Source: Leishmania donovani | Taxonomy: Eukaryota > Euglenozoa > Kinetoplastea > Trypanosomatida > Trypanosomatidae | Direction of reading: 5' to 3' | Assembly: GCF_000227135.1 (NCBI RefSeq) | Contig: NC_018255.1 | Span: 839,437-903,436, forward strand | Length of the DNA stretch: 64,000 nucleotides | Shown: one piece after another, positions 1 through 10,072 of the stretch | Layout: the number at the start of each line of letters is the position of its first letter | How positions within the stretch are numbered: the stretch's first letter is position 1 | Position numbers and translations under genes: made by a program | The notes under the pieces: model-generated | Database searches by the model: none | What the model was told of the DNA's origin: nothing | Seen by the model: only the letters and a program-made list of their open reading frames with translations

Positions 1-1349
1 ACTAGAGTGTTAGCTCTTTCGAGGCGCACAAGCAAGCAGACATGAGAAACAACTAAAGTAAGGAGGAGTAAGAAGCCATTATGCAGTGCGCCACTGAGAT
101 GACAGGTCCAGAAAGAACAGAAAAAAAAAGGCACCGCCGGCAATCAAGACTCGACGGACAATGCCAGAAGCAGCCATTCCCCGTTCGCAACGGCAGCTCT
201 CACGCCGCCTTGCCGCATTCGACGCTGCTTTGATCGGCGAGCACACAGTGATCAGCTTCACCTTCTTTTGGCATTCAACAAAAACTAAACGTTCATTATA
301 GATCACCACTAAAACCCTGATAGCTGCGAATAAAGCACTCTTCTATCCCCATCCAAACCGTGTTGGAGATACTGGTGGCCCGACTGAAGTGCTGCGCCAA
401 CCCAAGGGCCCTCACATGAAAAGTAAGCGAGAGAAACGCATGAAGGAGAAAAGGTGCAGTAGCCTGACACTTCTTCAGCCCCCCCCCCTCGACCAAAATG
501 CAGCGGTGGCGGTAAACCGACAACCAAGACAGAGAGCTCGTCACTTCTCCACGCACTGGCACGCAAAGAAACCATTCACAAACCAGAAGGTTACTCTAAG
601 CCTACTTCGCCAGTTATTCAGTTTCAGCGAACAAGGAGCGGTAAAAAAATAAGCACTGGTTACCTCTATGCAGACATTTAAGAGAAACCAACCCACTAAT
701 GATATCCCCCCCCGCGCAGCCACCCCGCAACCTCCCGCGGCCATCCCGACGCCACCCTCAATGATAAGGGCCCGCCTAGCCCCAGGCAAAAAGGCCGCGA
801 AAAGACCCTTTTATTCATCCTTTCCCTCTCGCACTCATCTGGCACCACCAGATTATCCGCGAACCCTGCTGATCCTCACCTTAAAAGCCGACGCACAGAA
901 AGCCAGTCAACATTTTTTCTCAAAAGGTTCTTTTAAATGTAGGAAAAACACTTTAACCCGCAAGAAACACCCCACCCCGTCACCCGAAAGACATCCACCA
1001 CCAAACCAAAACGCGAAAAAGAGCACACCAACGTTTCATACCGCCAGAAGCCTGCAGACACCGTCGCCATCAAAACCATTTTCACACAAAGCACATCATG
1101 TGCCACTTTACCGCACGCAACTACTTTTTCTTATACTTGTAAACAACACAATTCACACACATTTTTTTATCCGCTGTTTCCTGGCTGCGAAACAGAAAGG
1201 ACGCCACCCTTTTCAAAAAAAGAAGCAGCCCGCCTTAGCACCCCCGCCAAAAAAGTCACCCAAGCGCCCCAGCAGAGACAAAGCAACCACCGGTTTACCC
1301 CACCAGCAGGGTTCAAATTTTTAACTTCAAAAGCAGAACAGTACTTACA
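1..1349. other. A/C-rich non-coding flank of a putative divergent strand-switch region
   Basis: No convincing gene on either strand. The + strand is rich in A and C, poor in G and T, and carries C-tracts (about 479-488 and 706-713). The open frame at 668-1324 is low-complexity Pro/Lys/Ser translation of this bias, with no recognisable domain. Trypanosomatid intergenic DNA is usually pyrimidine- and TG-rich on the transcribed-sense strand, so this bias fits a unit transcribed to the left from the - strand. That direction is inferred; no leftward gene is inside the window. Confidence 0.5.
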
Positions 1350-1813
1350 TTCATCACACAAAGAGCCCCACAAAAACACTGAGCTGAACCCATCCCCACC
1401 AGGCCGGTCACAGGCCCCGTCGCGCGGCGCGAGGCAGCCGTAGGCACACGAGGTGCAGCAATGCCCAGACCCGGTCATCGGTGCATGGCTTCTGCCTCGA
1501 ACCTTACCCACCCCCGCCCCACAGGTCGCCCCACAGCCACGCACATTATGCTGGCCATCACCCGGGGCATCCCTCTCGGGGGGCCCAGGCTCACCCCGCC
1601 CCCAGTGGGCAGTGAGGGCCGGGGGTGGGACGCGTTCGAGTCACGCCGACACTCCGCCCATCCTGTGGATGGCGAAAACGTGTGCGCGGTCGCGGGTCGC
1701 TCCGGCGCCACGCCATCCAGCACCGGACACTGCGGGCATCGGCAGTGATACATCGCTCTGACTTCCCTACGTCACGCGCGCCTGACCCTGTCACCGCCAG
1801 AGGTGGTTGTGCT
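1350..1813 (-). mobile_element. SIDER-like retroposon, truncated copy A
   Basis: The core (about 1403-1813) is nearly base-for-base identical to the copies at 7.1 kb, 12.5 kb and 52.5 kb. Two visible differences near its right end are a T for G in the 'gacgtccc' stretch and a G for A in 'accaccagagg'. Sense is taken as the strand that ends in an A-rich tail in the complete copies, so this copy is antisense. It lacks about 75 bases of the sense 5' end. Its 3' end, left of 1403, is only loosely similar to the others. About 550 bp, an A-rich 3' tail and no coding capacity fit the SIDER (short interspersed degenerate retroposon) families of Leishmania. Confidence 0.65.
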
Positions 1814-1818
1814 TTGGC

Positions 1819-4505
1819 TTAAATGATAAATTCTGGGCTTTCAGAAGAGTAAGGGCAAATTATGTCGATGCAGATTGCTCCGTGCGAAAGTGTTCTGGAC
1901 TTTTCCGTTTGCGCCCGGAGTGGTTTCAGGAGCGGTGCAGTACTTGACGCAATGGATGATTATGACAATTGAAAGCCAGAGATGATTGGGCGAGTTGCGC
2001 CTTTTTCTTACAGAGTGCCGGCTTGCTAGCCGAAAGAAAATACATTGTGGGCGCGGGGTTTGCGTTTTGTGCCATAAGAAGAAAGCTCTGATGATCTTTT
2101 GTGTTTTGCATTTTAGAAAAATGGGCTGATGGCAGCTTTGAGGCCATTTTTTTTACCACGGTGAAAGAAAGGAGTAAAGGCTGCGATATAGCTGCTGATT
2201 TGCCTGAAAAAGTTTTGGTATCCGTGGCGTTGTGTCCTCTGAGTTTTTTTTTTTAAATATGAATGTAGGCATAAGTTTTTAGGTGAAAAACTTGTGCCGC
2301 GCTTGCGTTTGGTGTGTGCTGTTTTTCTGGGCGTTTTTTTTTCTGGGTCTTTTTTTCGTGCAAAAAAGGTTGGCTGCACAATGGCAGTTTTCGCTTAGAA
2401 GCTCAAAAAAGGTATTTTTTTCGAGGCGCCAATTTTATAGGAGGGGGGAATTGGTCCGCCGTAGGGTAAGGGACGCACTTTTTTTATGGTGATTAGGAAA
2501 CCAACCTTGCGGGGCGTGCTCGCAGCTGGTAAAAGGTAAACGCCTCGTTGGGCTCAAAGAAAACGTTTGCAATATTTATTATTTGTTTTTTTTTTTTTCG
2601 AGATGATGGCCAGGTTGATGTTTTAGCGGAAAAAAAATAACGATTCCGTTAAGGTGTTGGTGTGGCCGTTGGCGGGCCTGCGGCGCTGGGCTGGCGCTTG
2701 TTCTCCGGGCGGGCCGTGGGTTTTCGGACGGGCGCCGCGTCGTCTGACTTGTGGTTGGGGGTAAAGTTTTTTACCGGAAGCTGAAGCGTTTGCTATTGCG
2801 TTTTGTCTCGAGGGTCATTGGCATTTGGGGTTACAGAAAAATTTTTTTTATCCGTTGGTAAGCTAATGCCGTCCGCGAGGTCGCTTTGTGGCGCAGGTAT
2901 GGCTTTTTTTAATACCCGAATTGTGTGTGTCACGGCGTGGTGGGGGGTTCAAAGGACAACATCTGGGCCAGAGGCTTGGTGCCAGCCGCCTGTGCTTGAC
3001 GGGATGTGAAAAATGGTTAACATAGCTATTCTTTAAGTGAGGCCTCCTTTGGGAAAAGGAAAACTGCGTGGCAAAAGGGGTGGGGGTGGGGCCGCTCTCG
3101 CCGGCCGCGCCGGCGCGTACGAAGAAGGCCAAAACGAAAAAATGACGGGCCGCGGCTGTCTTTCAGGTGAGCTTCGCAGGACGAATACGGCCCTTTTCCG
3201 CTTTGGTGCTTTTCCCCGGGCGCCGGGGCTGCTTTCTAGGGGAAGCCCGGCTTTTTTTTGCCGCGTTGGGGTTTGGGCCGCTTTGGGGTCTCTGCCGGCC
3301 TGGTTTGGGCCCCCGGGTGCGTTGGGGGGGGGGTAACGGGCGGCAGCCCCTAGGCGCGCGGGCTGGCGTGAACCAAAGGGCGCCCCGGGGAGGCGGCGCA
3401 TTGCCAACGAGGATGCGAGAACCCCGAAAGGGCTTTGGCTGCTAGGGGGGGGGGGTGAAAGAGCGTTGTTGGAAGAAGGAAGCGAGTAGCAAAGTTTTCT
3501 TAGTAGTTTCGCTGGAAGCAAGGAGCAACGGAGTGCATAAGATGTGTGGTGGGATTCTTGGGTGTTGGGCATTCGTGTGGGGTGAGGGGGGGGGGATGTG
3601 AAATGGCGAGATGCTAAGGGTTTTTTTTTTCAGTACTTTGGTGGAATGACTGGCAGGAGTAGTTCTTCGCAGAAAATCGTCGGTCGGGTCTCAGGAGGCG
3701 AAAGAAGAGAGAGCACGCTGCGTACTATGAGCTCAAAACGCCAGGTCTGTCAAATGCGGTATAGCAAGAACCGGCAGGCTCTTTCAGACTGCGAGGAACG
3801 ACGTGCAAGCGGTTTAGGTGTTTGAGTACGGCGATGTACGTGCTCATGCGTCGAGGCTTCGGTCACTATCTCAGCAAACGAGCAAGAGCCACTGAAATGC
3901 TTCATCATGCACACGCTTGAGTTTCAGAGCGCCCCAAGGTTGCGCGCCCCTCAAAGCCCACGATGTGCGCCAATCCAAGACACTTGGGGAAGCGCTAACT
4001 ACCACCAGCTGCGATTTTGGCTTGGATAGGCGTTTGTTCCGCTGATTTGGTCTGTGCAAAAAATATCACATACTTCAGTCATTGGAAGAAGGAAGTGCTT
4101 GATAATTAGTACGAGCGTCTTTGAACTTTACAGCTTATTCTTCCCAACATGTTTCCTCGAGTCTGAGTAAACTAATATATATATGTATGCATATATATGT
4201 GTATATAAGGAGCGCCACTTCATAACGCGAAACGGAGATGTAGGCCTCTGCTCTAGAGCGATTGGTGTGACCATGGCTCTTTTCGCGTGAAAAAAAAATC
4301 ACGAACCTTTCATTTTCCACCGCTGTGTGCTTTGCTCTTTCTATTTCATTCAATTCGATGCACGCTTTTGTTTTCGATTCACTCTCTGCTCCTAGCGCAT
4401 CATGCTTTGGCGCCCTTGATTCCGAGGCAGCTCCGCACACTCGGAACATCGATTTACACATTATTTTGTTGAAAAGTATATTCCAAACAGTCTCAGTTTT
4501 GGTAT
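1819..4505 (+). promoter_or_regulatory. G/T-rich region with G-tracts, candidate transcription initiation region
   Basis: From here the + strand turns strongly G/T-rich, with long T runs (about 2240-2640) and G runs of 10-11 (3324-3333, 3445-3455, 3586-3595) that could form G-quadruplexes. No open frame looks like a protein: those at 3033-3572 (-) and 3598-3825 (+) are low complexity. Everything downstream is on the + strand. GT-rich elements at divergent strand-switch regions are known to support Pol II initiation in trypanosomes; assigning that role here is inference. The last few hundred bases (about 4320-4480) become pyrimidine-rich and could supply the trans-splice signal of the first cullin gene. 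Confidence 0.4.
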
Positions 4506-6812
4506 ATGAGCATGGCTGAGCAAGAGATTAGGACTCGGAACTCATTTCCTCCTCTTTGGAAAGAGGTTGCTGGCGTCTGCAACACTGCATTTCAAAAGTT
4601 CAAAAAGCGTCCGTCCCAAAACCTATGCAAGGACTACAACAAACTCATTAGCCAGATATGCGAAGCACATGGGCTGGTTTACAACTTGACTGCATACCAG
4701 TGCTCAAACTATCCTGCCCTTGTTCGAGGTAGCAACTCTACACCTGTTGTTGGCGAAACAGTGGAAAGCACCCAAGTGCTTGTTGTTTACTACCTTCTGC
4801 GTGAATTACTGAAAAAGCAAGTCAACAACGTAAAGTCGACGATACAGAAGGATTCCATATTATCATACTTGGACGCATATGAAAAGTACACAGCAGGGGG
4901 GAATGTTGTGAAGTCGATTTTCACGTATCTTCACTGGACCTGGCAAAAGAGAGGCCTGCCAGCTGAGCACATTATTCAGCCTACGGAAATTGTTGTCGGT
5001 CACTTGTGGATGGATGTCATTTTGACTTCCGAGTTGAAGGAGTCGTTCAGAGCGAAGGTGAACGAAATTGTCTGCCGTGTCCGATCAGGCGGCCCGACCA
5101 GCGTAGGCGAAATGGAGAGCGTCAAGCGCTTTTCTCTCAATCTTGGATGCTCTACTGACGTCCGGCTGACCCTGTATTCCTCCGTGGTCGAAGAAACGTA
5201 TCTGAAAAGTCTTGCTTCCTTCTATTGCGCGAAAAGGCCGGGCTTCAAAGCGCTTGGTGTTGTTGAGTACATCAATCAATGCGTCAAGGCCGTGAAAAAG
5301 GAGGACGTATTAGCACGCTGCTTCCTGATCCGATCCTCGTACGAGCAAGTGAGCGAATCTGTTTTGCGAATTCTCATTCACGAAGAGAAAAACTATCTTT
5401 TGCCTTTCTGCAAAAAGTGCATTGATCCATCTGATGGTAACGACCCGTTTTCCAGCAAGAAATCATTGTCGGCTCTCTACGATCTACTCGGCGGTGGCGA
5501 AGAGGAGTCGTGGATGGAGGATTTGCTGACAGAAACGGTTTCGGAGTACGCTGATCGGGAGCTCAAGAAGACAAGTGATTCATCTGAGGCATCGTCCATT
5601 TTGCGAATTTTGAAGAAGGCTCAGCAAACATTTGAGATGACGATTTCCGGTATTTTTGGTCACCAACCACGTCTCATTCGGGCTGTTTACGACGGAATTC
5701 AGGCCAATTTGACAGCACTCGAAAAGCCAACCGCTACTGAGGATAATGCAGCGAAAATTGCGAAGCGTCTCGCCAAATACGCAGCTGAAGAAATTAAGAG
5801 CATGCCCATTGATGAACTGCGTCGGACGAACAACTGGATCGCCGTCATTTACCGTCTCTGCACTAGGCAGGATGTATTTCACCTGTCTTACACTCGGTTT
5901 TTGCAAGAGCGCCTCTTGACAAATATTTTTGGCACTGGAAAGCAAAGCGAAATCGCGGTGCGTGAGGAGAGTATGCTGTCGAGTCTTCTCATCAAGGACA
6001 AGAACTTTGCCTTCATTTTCAATTGCATGCGCATGCTTAACGACGCCCGCCGAAACGACTCGAAAAGAGCAGAACGAGTGCAGGAGCTGCTGGCGAAGCC
6101 ATACATATTAACGGCGTTCGCGTGGGGAGAGTCGCGCCGCTCTTCGGATATGGGCCGCAGTTCTGTTCCCTTTGAATTGCAGTCTGTCATCTCTCACGAC
6201 ATCGACGCCTACTCTGCGCTGCAAAACGGGCGCAAGCTGCTTTTTTCACCGGAGCACTCTGGCGCTCGTGTGAGAATGAGCGTTTCAAACAAAGCCGCGT
6301 CGTTTTCGCTCCTGGTTTCACTCCTGCAGATGCGCTACCTGCTCGTAATGAACAAAATGAGCGAATGGTCCGCTGACGAGCTGTGTTCTCAAACCCGCAC
6401 AAGTCTAGAGGAGTGCAAACGGGCGTTGACGCCTTTTGTACAAACTGGGCTGCTGCAGGAAACAGCACAACATGTGTTTAATCTGGATCCAAACATTTTA
6501 GCGTTACAGAGTGGCGAGGAGAAAATGTACGACCTCCGCTACATAGAGCTGGGGTCTCAACAGAGTAATCCGGAGAAGAACAGCTTTTTTCTGCGCGGAG
6601 AAAAATCTCATGTTTTATCGATTGAAGGTGCTGTTATGCGGCTGCTGAAAGAACTAGGCCCACTCTCACTGGATGTCATAATTAGCAAAGTTTCTGCTTC
6701 ATTGGGTAAGCTATCGGTGCAGCGAAGGGACATTAAGAAGGTACTTGAGAAACTTGTTGAGCGCGAATACGTGGAGCGTAGCGAGGACAACTGTTTTTCA
6801 TTTATTCCTTAA
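4506..6812 (+). CDS. Cullin-family protein (first of two)
   Basis: 768 residues, close to the usual cullin length (about 750). Cullins scaffold RING E3 ubiquitin ligases: the N-terminal helical repeats bind an adaptor and the C-terminal cullin-homology and winged-helix B domains bind the RING subunit and are neddylated. A weak cullin-homology segment lies around residues 450-510 (VFHLSYTRFLQERLL). The C-terminus (about 705-768) matches the winged-helix B fold, with Lys715 in AVMRLLK at the neddylation position and the typical end IKKVLEKLVEREYVER. A second ATG two codons downstream (4512) is an alternative start. The N-terminal repeats are too divergent to assign to CUL1, CUL3 or CUL4 by eye. 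It is the first gene of the + strand unit, and a SIDER-like element occupies its 3' flank. Confidence 0.85.
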   Translation: MSMAEQEIRTRNSFPPLWKEVAGVCNTAFQKFKKRPSQNLCKDYNKLISQICEAHGLVYNLTAYQCSNYPALVRGSNSTPVVGETVESTQVLVVYYLLRELLKKQVNNVKSTIQKDSILSYLDAYEKYTAGGNVVKSIFTYLHWTWQKRGLPAEHIIQPTEIVVGHLWMDVILTSELKESFRAKVNEIVCRVRSGGPTSVGEMESVKRFSLNLGCSTDVRLTLYSSVVEETYLKSLASFYCAKRPGFKALGVVEYINQCVKAVKKEDVLARCFLIRSSYEQVSESVLRILIHEEKNYLLPFCKKCIDPSDGNDPFSSKKSLSALYDLLGGGEEESWMEDLLTETVSEYADRELKKTSDSSEASSILRILKKAQQTFEMTISGIFGHQPRLIRAVYDGIQANLTALEKPTATEDNAAKIAKRLAKYAAEEIKSMPIDELRRTNNWIAVIYRLCTRQDVFHLSYTRFLQERLLTNIFGTGKQSEIAVREESMLSSLLIKDKNFAFIFNCMRMLNDARRNDSKRAERVQELLAKPYILTAFAWGESRRSSDMGRSSVPFELQSVISHDIDAYSALQNGRKLLFSPEHSGARVRMSVSNKAASFSLLVSLLQMRYLLVMNKMSEWSADELCSQTRTSLEECKRALTPFVQTGLLQETAQHVFNLDPNILALQSGEEKMYDLRYIELGSQQSNPEKNSFFLRGEKSHVLSIEGAVMRLLKELGPLSLDVIISKVSASLGKLSVQRRDIKKVLEKLVEREYVERSEDNCFSFIP

Positions 6813-7083
6813 GCGTATCGTCAACACCATGGCTTTTACTTTCCTGTCTTTTGCACTTTTTACTCTTGTTTTTGACAATTGCTTTCCCTTTTTTTTTTTA
6901 CCACGGCGATCAGCAAAACAAAGAAAAAGTTCGTGGATCGCGGACTGTTTCTTGTTCGACTATGAACGATTTGCGTGCACCTAGCACCAAATCCCATCAC
7001 AGGGTAGAACATCCTCGCCAAAGCAAAGCGTGAATTGTAGAAACTCTTTCGTTCGTACGTACTTCAAGACCATGATGATGGAC
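6813..7083 (+). other. 3' flank of first cullin gene
   Basis: Pyrimidine-rich spacer with a T9 run near 6892-6900, leading directly into the sense-oriented SIDER-like element. No gene is seen. Confidence 0.5.
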
Positions 7084-7629
7084 GACACCTCAGCGTGGTA
7101 TCTGGGCCCAGTGCCCACTCTCTCTGTGGGGAAGCCAAGCAGCCCCTATTCCTGCCACTGCACAACCACCTCTGGTGGTGACAGGGTCAGGCGCGCGTGA
7201 CGTAGGGACGTCAGAGCGATGTATCACTGCCGATGTCCGCAGTGTCCGGTGCTGGATGGCGTGGCGCCGGAGCGACCCGCGACCGCGCACACGTTTTCGC
7301 CATCCACAGGATGGGCGGAGTGTCGGCGTGACTCGAACGCGTCCCACCCCCGGCCCTCACTGCCCACTGGGGGCGGGGTGAGCCTGGGCCCCCCGAGAGG
7401 GATGCCCCGGGTGATGGCCAGCATAATGTGCGTGGCTGTGGGGCGACCTGTGGGGCGGGGGTGGGTAAGGTTCGAGGCAGAAGCCATGCACCGATGACCG
7501 GGTCTGGGCATTGCTGCACCTCGTGTGCCTACGGCTGCCTCGCGCCGCGCGACGGGGCCTGTGACCGGCCGGGCAGAGATGAGCTTAGCTCTTGTTGTGT
7601 AGTGGCATGGACACGTTGAACAAAAAAAA
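7084..7629 (+). mobile_element. SIDER-like retroposon, complete copy B
   Basis: A 546-bp block starting at gacacctcagcgtgg and ending in A8 (7622-7629). The length and 3' oligo(A) fit a SIDER2-type short retroposon. It is sense relative to the flanking cullin genes and probably lies in the 3' untranslated region of the first one. Sense SIDER2 elements in 3' UTRs are known in Leishmania to destabilise mRNAs. Apart from one base it matches copy D for about 430 bases, and it matches copy C almost as well. I saw no clear target-site duplication. Frames inside it are repeat shadows, not genes. Confidence 0.75.
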
Positions 7630-7756
7630 TCTTTACTTTTCTCCCCTTCTGTGACTCTTTTGTCATGTGCCACTTATGCCTACATATTGGCATGAAAACG
7701 AAGGTAGGTTTGCCTCTGTGTCGTAGATCAACTTTTCTCAACTGCTGATCAAAGAC

Positions 7757-10072
7757 ATGAGCTGCTGTCGGGAGCTCGAGCACTCTCTGAACGATCTTTT
7801 GATCGATTCAGTTTCCGTGCCTTTTGACTTCCCCAACTTGTGGAAAGAAGTTGCGAGCAGGTGTGGTAGCATTTTGCAGTGGGAAACGATTTTTAGAGGC
7901 AAGGGCGCTGCACAAGACATGTGCAACACCGTGATGGATGCCTACCTCCTCGTTTACCATCTTATCTCACATCCGTGCAGCAATACGCCCCTGGTGAAGG
8001 TAAACGGGAAGGAAATTTGGGAGGGCCAACAGATCATGGCTGTGTACTCCCTTCAAGGTGCAATTTTTGAGAAGCACTTGCTGAACAACGTGATGCCTGC
8101 TTTCTCTCAGGTTAGCAACGGCTCCACCATTCAGACGTATGTCCGCTCATGGCGTTCTTTTCTGGTAGCCGTCGTCAACATCAAAACCGTCTTTTCGTCG
8201 CTCGCCGACAAATGGTCTCTGCTGGGTTTGGAGGACAATCCGTTGGACAGGACGGAAGACATTGCTTTGAGGAAGTGGTCGAGCGTAGTGCTGACACCAA
8301 GGATGGTTTCCCAGCTCCGCAAAGAGCTCCGCGCACTTCTTGCAGATGAGCGTGCCGGCCACGGTGCTCCGGATCTATCCTTTGCCGTGGAAATCAAAGA
8401 CGAACTGTCGATGCTTCCCGATTCAAACTACTATCGAAGTGTAGTAGAGGTGGACTATATTCGCGACATGTGCGATTACTGTTGGTCAAAAGTCCGCGGC
8501 GTCGTTGAGTCTGATCTCTTCACCTATGCAAAGCTGTGTCTGGGGCTGATTGAGGAGGAGGTGAAGCGCGCAGAAAGGTTCCTCACATCCAAGGACCACG
8601 CTGTGGATCGGCTGGTGGAAACATTGGTGGACGATCGCATATCTGCCTTCGAGCGCGGCAGGCTTTCTCAGTGGCTTGGCTCGATTGGTCAACGCGAGAC
8701 AGACGAGAAACTGCAGACGGTGTTTCACCTTCTGTGGTGGAGCAAGTGTAAGGGCGCACCTCTCATGGAGGGAATGTTCAAAGAGAGCGTAGCACAGCAC
8801 ACATCTACTGCGCTGACTGGAACAGTACGCGCTGCAGGCGAAGGCACTGACGTGTACGCCGCCGTTATCGAGTGCTTTGCCTCTATTATTCGAAAGTACC
8901 GCGATGTCGTTATGACCATTTTCGACTACAACGGCTGCATGCTGGAGGCGATGGACGATGGGCTTCGGTGCGGCTTTACGAGTCTGTGTTCCTTTAACTA
9001 CAAAAAACTTGCTGACCGGCTGGCAGCGTTCTCCAATGCAATTCTGGGGAACACAGGGTCCACGAAGCTTCGTCTCGAGGATGTGGTGAGCGTGTACTAC
9101 TTTTTGCCGGACGCCGAAAACGCCGCGAAGGATGTCTTCCTCGTCTCTTACCAGAAGCATCTCGCTAAGCGACTGCTCTTGCATCACTATGACGAGGCGA
9201 GAGAGCAGCGTTCGATGGAGCAGCTGGTGCAGATTAAACAAAGCCCTATCCTCTTCTGCTGCCGAAGTATGCTGAAGGCGACCACCACGCAGAGCATCTA
9301 CGTCGGCGCTTCGAGCGTGAATGGGGTGAAGGTGAATCCCGCTTTGCTCTCGAGAGGAACTTGGCCGAGCCTTCCGCACACCTTAGCGAGTTCCGGTGTA
9401 TCTGCTTCCGTACTGCGTCAGATCGAAGGAGCACAGCGCATCTGCAGCACGCGGCGGCATGGGCAAAGGATCGAGTTTTCGGCGCCCTACTCCTCTGCCG
9501 TGATACGGATGCTCCGACCAGCAGGGTCGACTGCGGCGGGAGACTCGGTCCAGTTGAAGGTTTCGTTCTTACAAATGTGCATCATTGATCACTTCAACGC
9601 GAAATCGCAGTGCACTGTGCAAGAGCTATGCGAATCCCTCCAAGTATCGGAGGTGGAGTGCGCCTTTGCCTTGAATCCGTTGGTAAGTGCCACAGTTCTC
9701 AAGCTTTCGGGAGCAATGGAACCGAGCTCCATCGTATCGCTTGGCCCATGTGATAGCTCGATTGGTGATGTGATCAACGTGATGCCGCTGGAGTTTCACA
9801 GCTTCGCTCACCGCGTCGTTGTCAAATCTCACGAGCAGCGCACGCTTCAGAGCGCGGCAAAGGCCAATCCTCAAAGGATGGAGAGCCAAGTTGTGCATAC
9901 GCTGAAGCAAAGTGGCTCGAAGACGGCCGAGGAGCTGATGAAATTTCTCACCTCTGCGATGCAGCCTCTCATCGTGTCGCGCGGCGAGCTGAAGCGCGTG
10001 CTGGAAAAGCTCATTGAGCGCGGTCTTCTTGTCCGAGATGACTCTCAGCGCAAGTTCGTGTACTCGCCGTAG
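7757..10072 (+). CDS. Cullin-family protein (second of two)
   Basis: 771 residues. The cullin-homology domain is clearer than in the upstream gene: residues about 455-475 read VFLVSYQKHLAKRLLLHHYD, matching the family pattern vF..yY..hLakRLL. The C-terminal winged-helix B region (about 705-771) has Lys717 in SQVVHTLK at the neddylation position and the family end ELKRVLEKLIERG. The N-terminus (PNLWKEVA) resembles the first cullin (PPLWKEVA), so the two are probably ancient tandem duplicates, though the overall sequences are very different. Predicted role: scaffold of a cullin-RING ubiquitin ligase in the cytosol or nucleus. The start is the first ATG after the T/C-rich stretch around 7630-7660. 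Confidence 0.88.
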   Translation: MSCCRELEHSLNDLLIDSVSVPFDFPNLWKEVASRCGSILQWETIFRGKGAAQDMCNTVMDAYLLVYHLISHPCSNTPLVKVNGKEIWEGQQIMAVYSLQGAIFEKHLLNNVMPAFSQVSNGSTIQTYVRSWRSFLVAVVNIKTVFSSLADKWSLLGLEDNPLDRTEDIALRKWSSVVLTPRMVSQLRKELRALLADERAGHGAPDLSFAVEIKDELSMLPDSNYYRSVVEVDYIRDMCDYCWSKVRGVVESDLFTYAKLCLGLIEEEVKRAERFLTSKDHAVDRLVETLVDDRISAFERGRLSQWLGSIGQRETDEKLQTVFHLLWWSKCKGAPLMEGMFKESVAQHTSTALTGTVRAAGEGTDVYAAVIECFASIIRKYRDVVMTIFDYNGCMLEAMDDGLRCGFTSLCSFNYKKLADRLAAFSNAILGNTGSTKLRLEDVVSVYYFLPDAENAAKDVFLVSYQKHLAKRLLLHHYDEAREQRSMEQLVQIKQSPILFCCRSMLKATTTQSIYVGASSVNGVKVNPALLSRGTWPSLPHTLASSGVSASVLRQIEGAQRICSTRRHGQRIEFSAPYSSAVIRMLRPAGSTAAGDSVQLKVSFLQMCIIDHFNAKSQCTVQELCESLQVSEVECAFALNPLVSATVLKLSGAMEPSSIVSLGPCDSSIGDVINVMPLEFHSFAHRVVVKSHEQRTLQSAAKANPQRMESQVVHTLKQSGSKTAEELMKFLTSAMQPLIVSRGELKRVLEKLIERGLLVRDDSQRKFVYSP

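Noticed and set aside
668..1324. 218-codon open frame in the A/C-rich flank
   Set aside because: Translation is Pro/Lys/Ser/Thr low complexity caused by the A/C bias; no domain, no splice signal, and codon use unlike the real genes.
1300..1325. tRNA B-box-like sequence ggttcaaat followed by T-run
   Set aside because: The stem arms and A-box needed for a tRNA are not found around it, so it is not called as an RNA gene.
3033..3572. 179-codon frame on the - strand with Pro/Arg/Ala-rich product
   Set aside because: Arises from G-tracts and G/T-richness of the + strand; no recognisable motif.
7090..7519. Several 60-150 codon frames with repeated near-identical proteins (also at 1.5, 12.7 and 52.7 kb)
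   Set aside because: They coincide with the SIDER-like repeat in multiple frames on both strands and recur with the repeat, not as genes.
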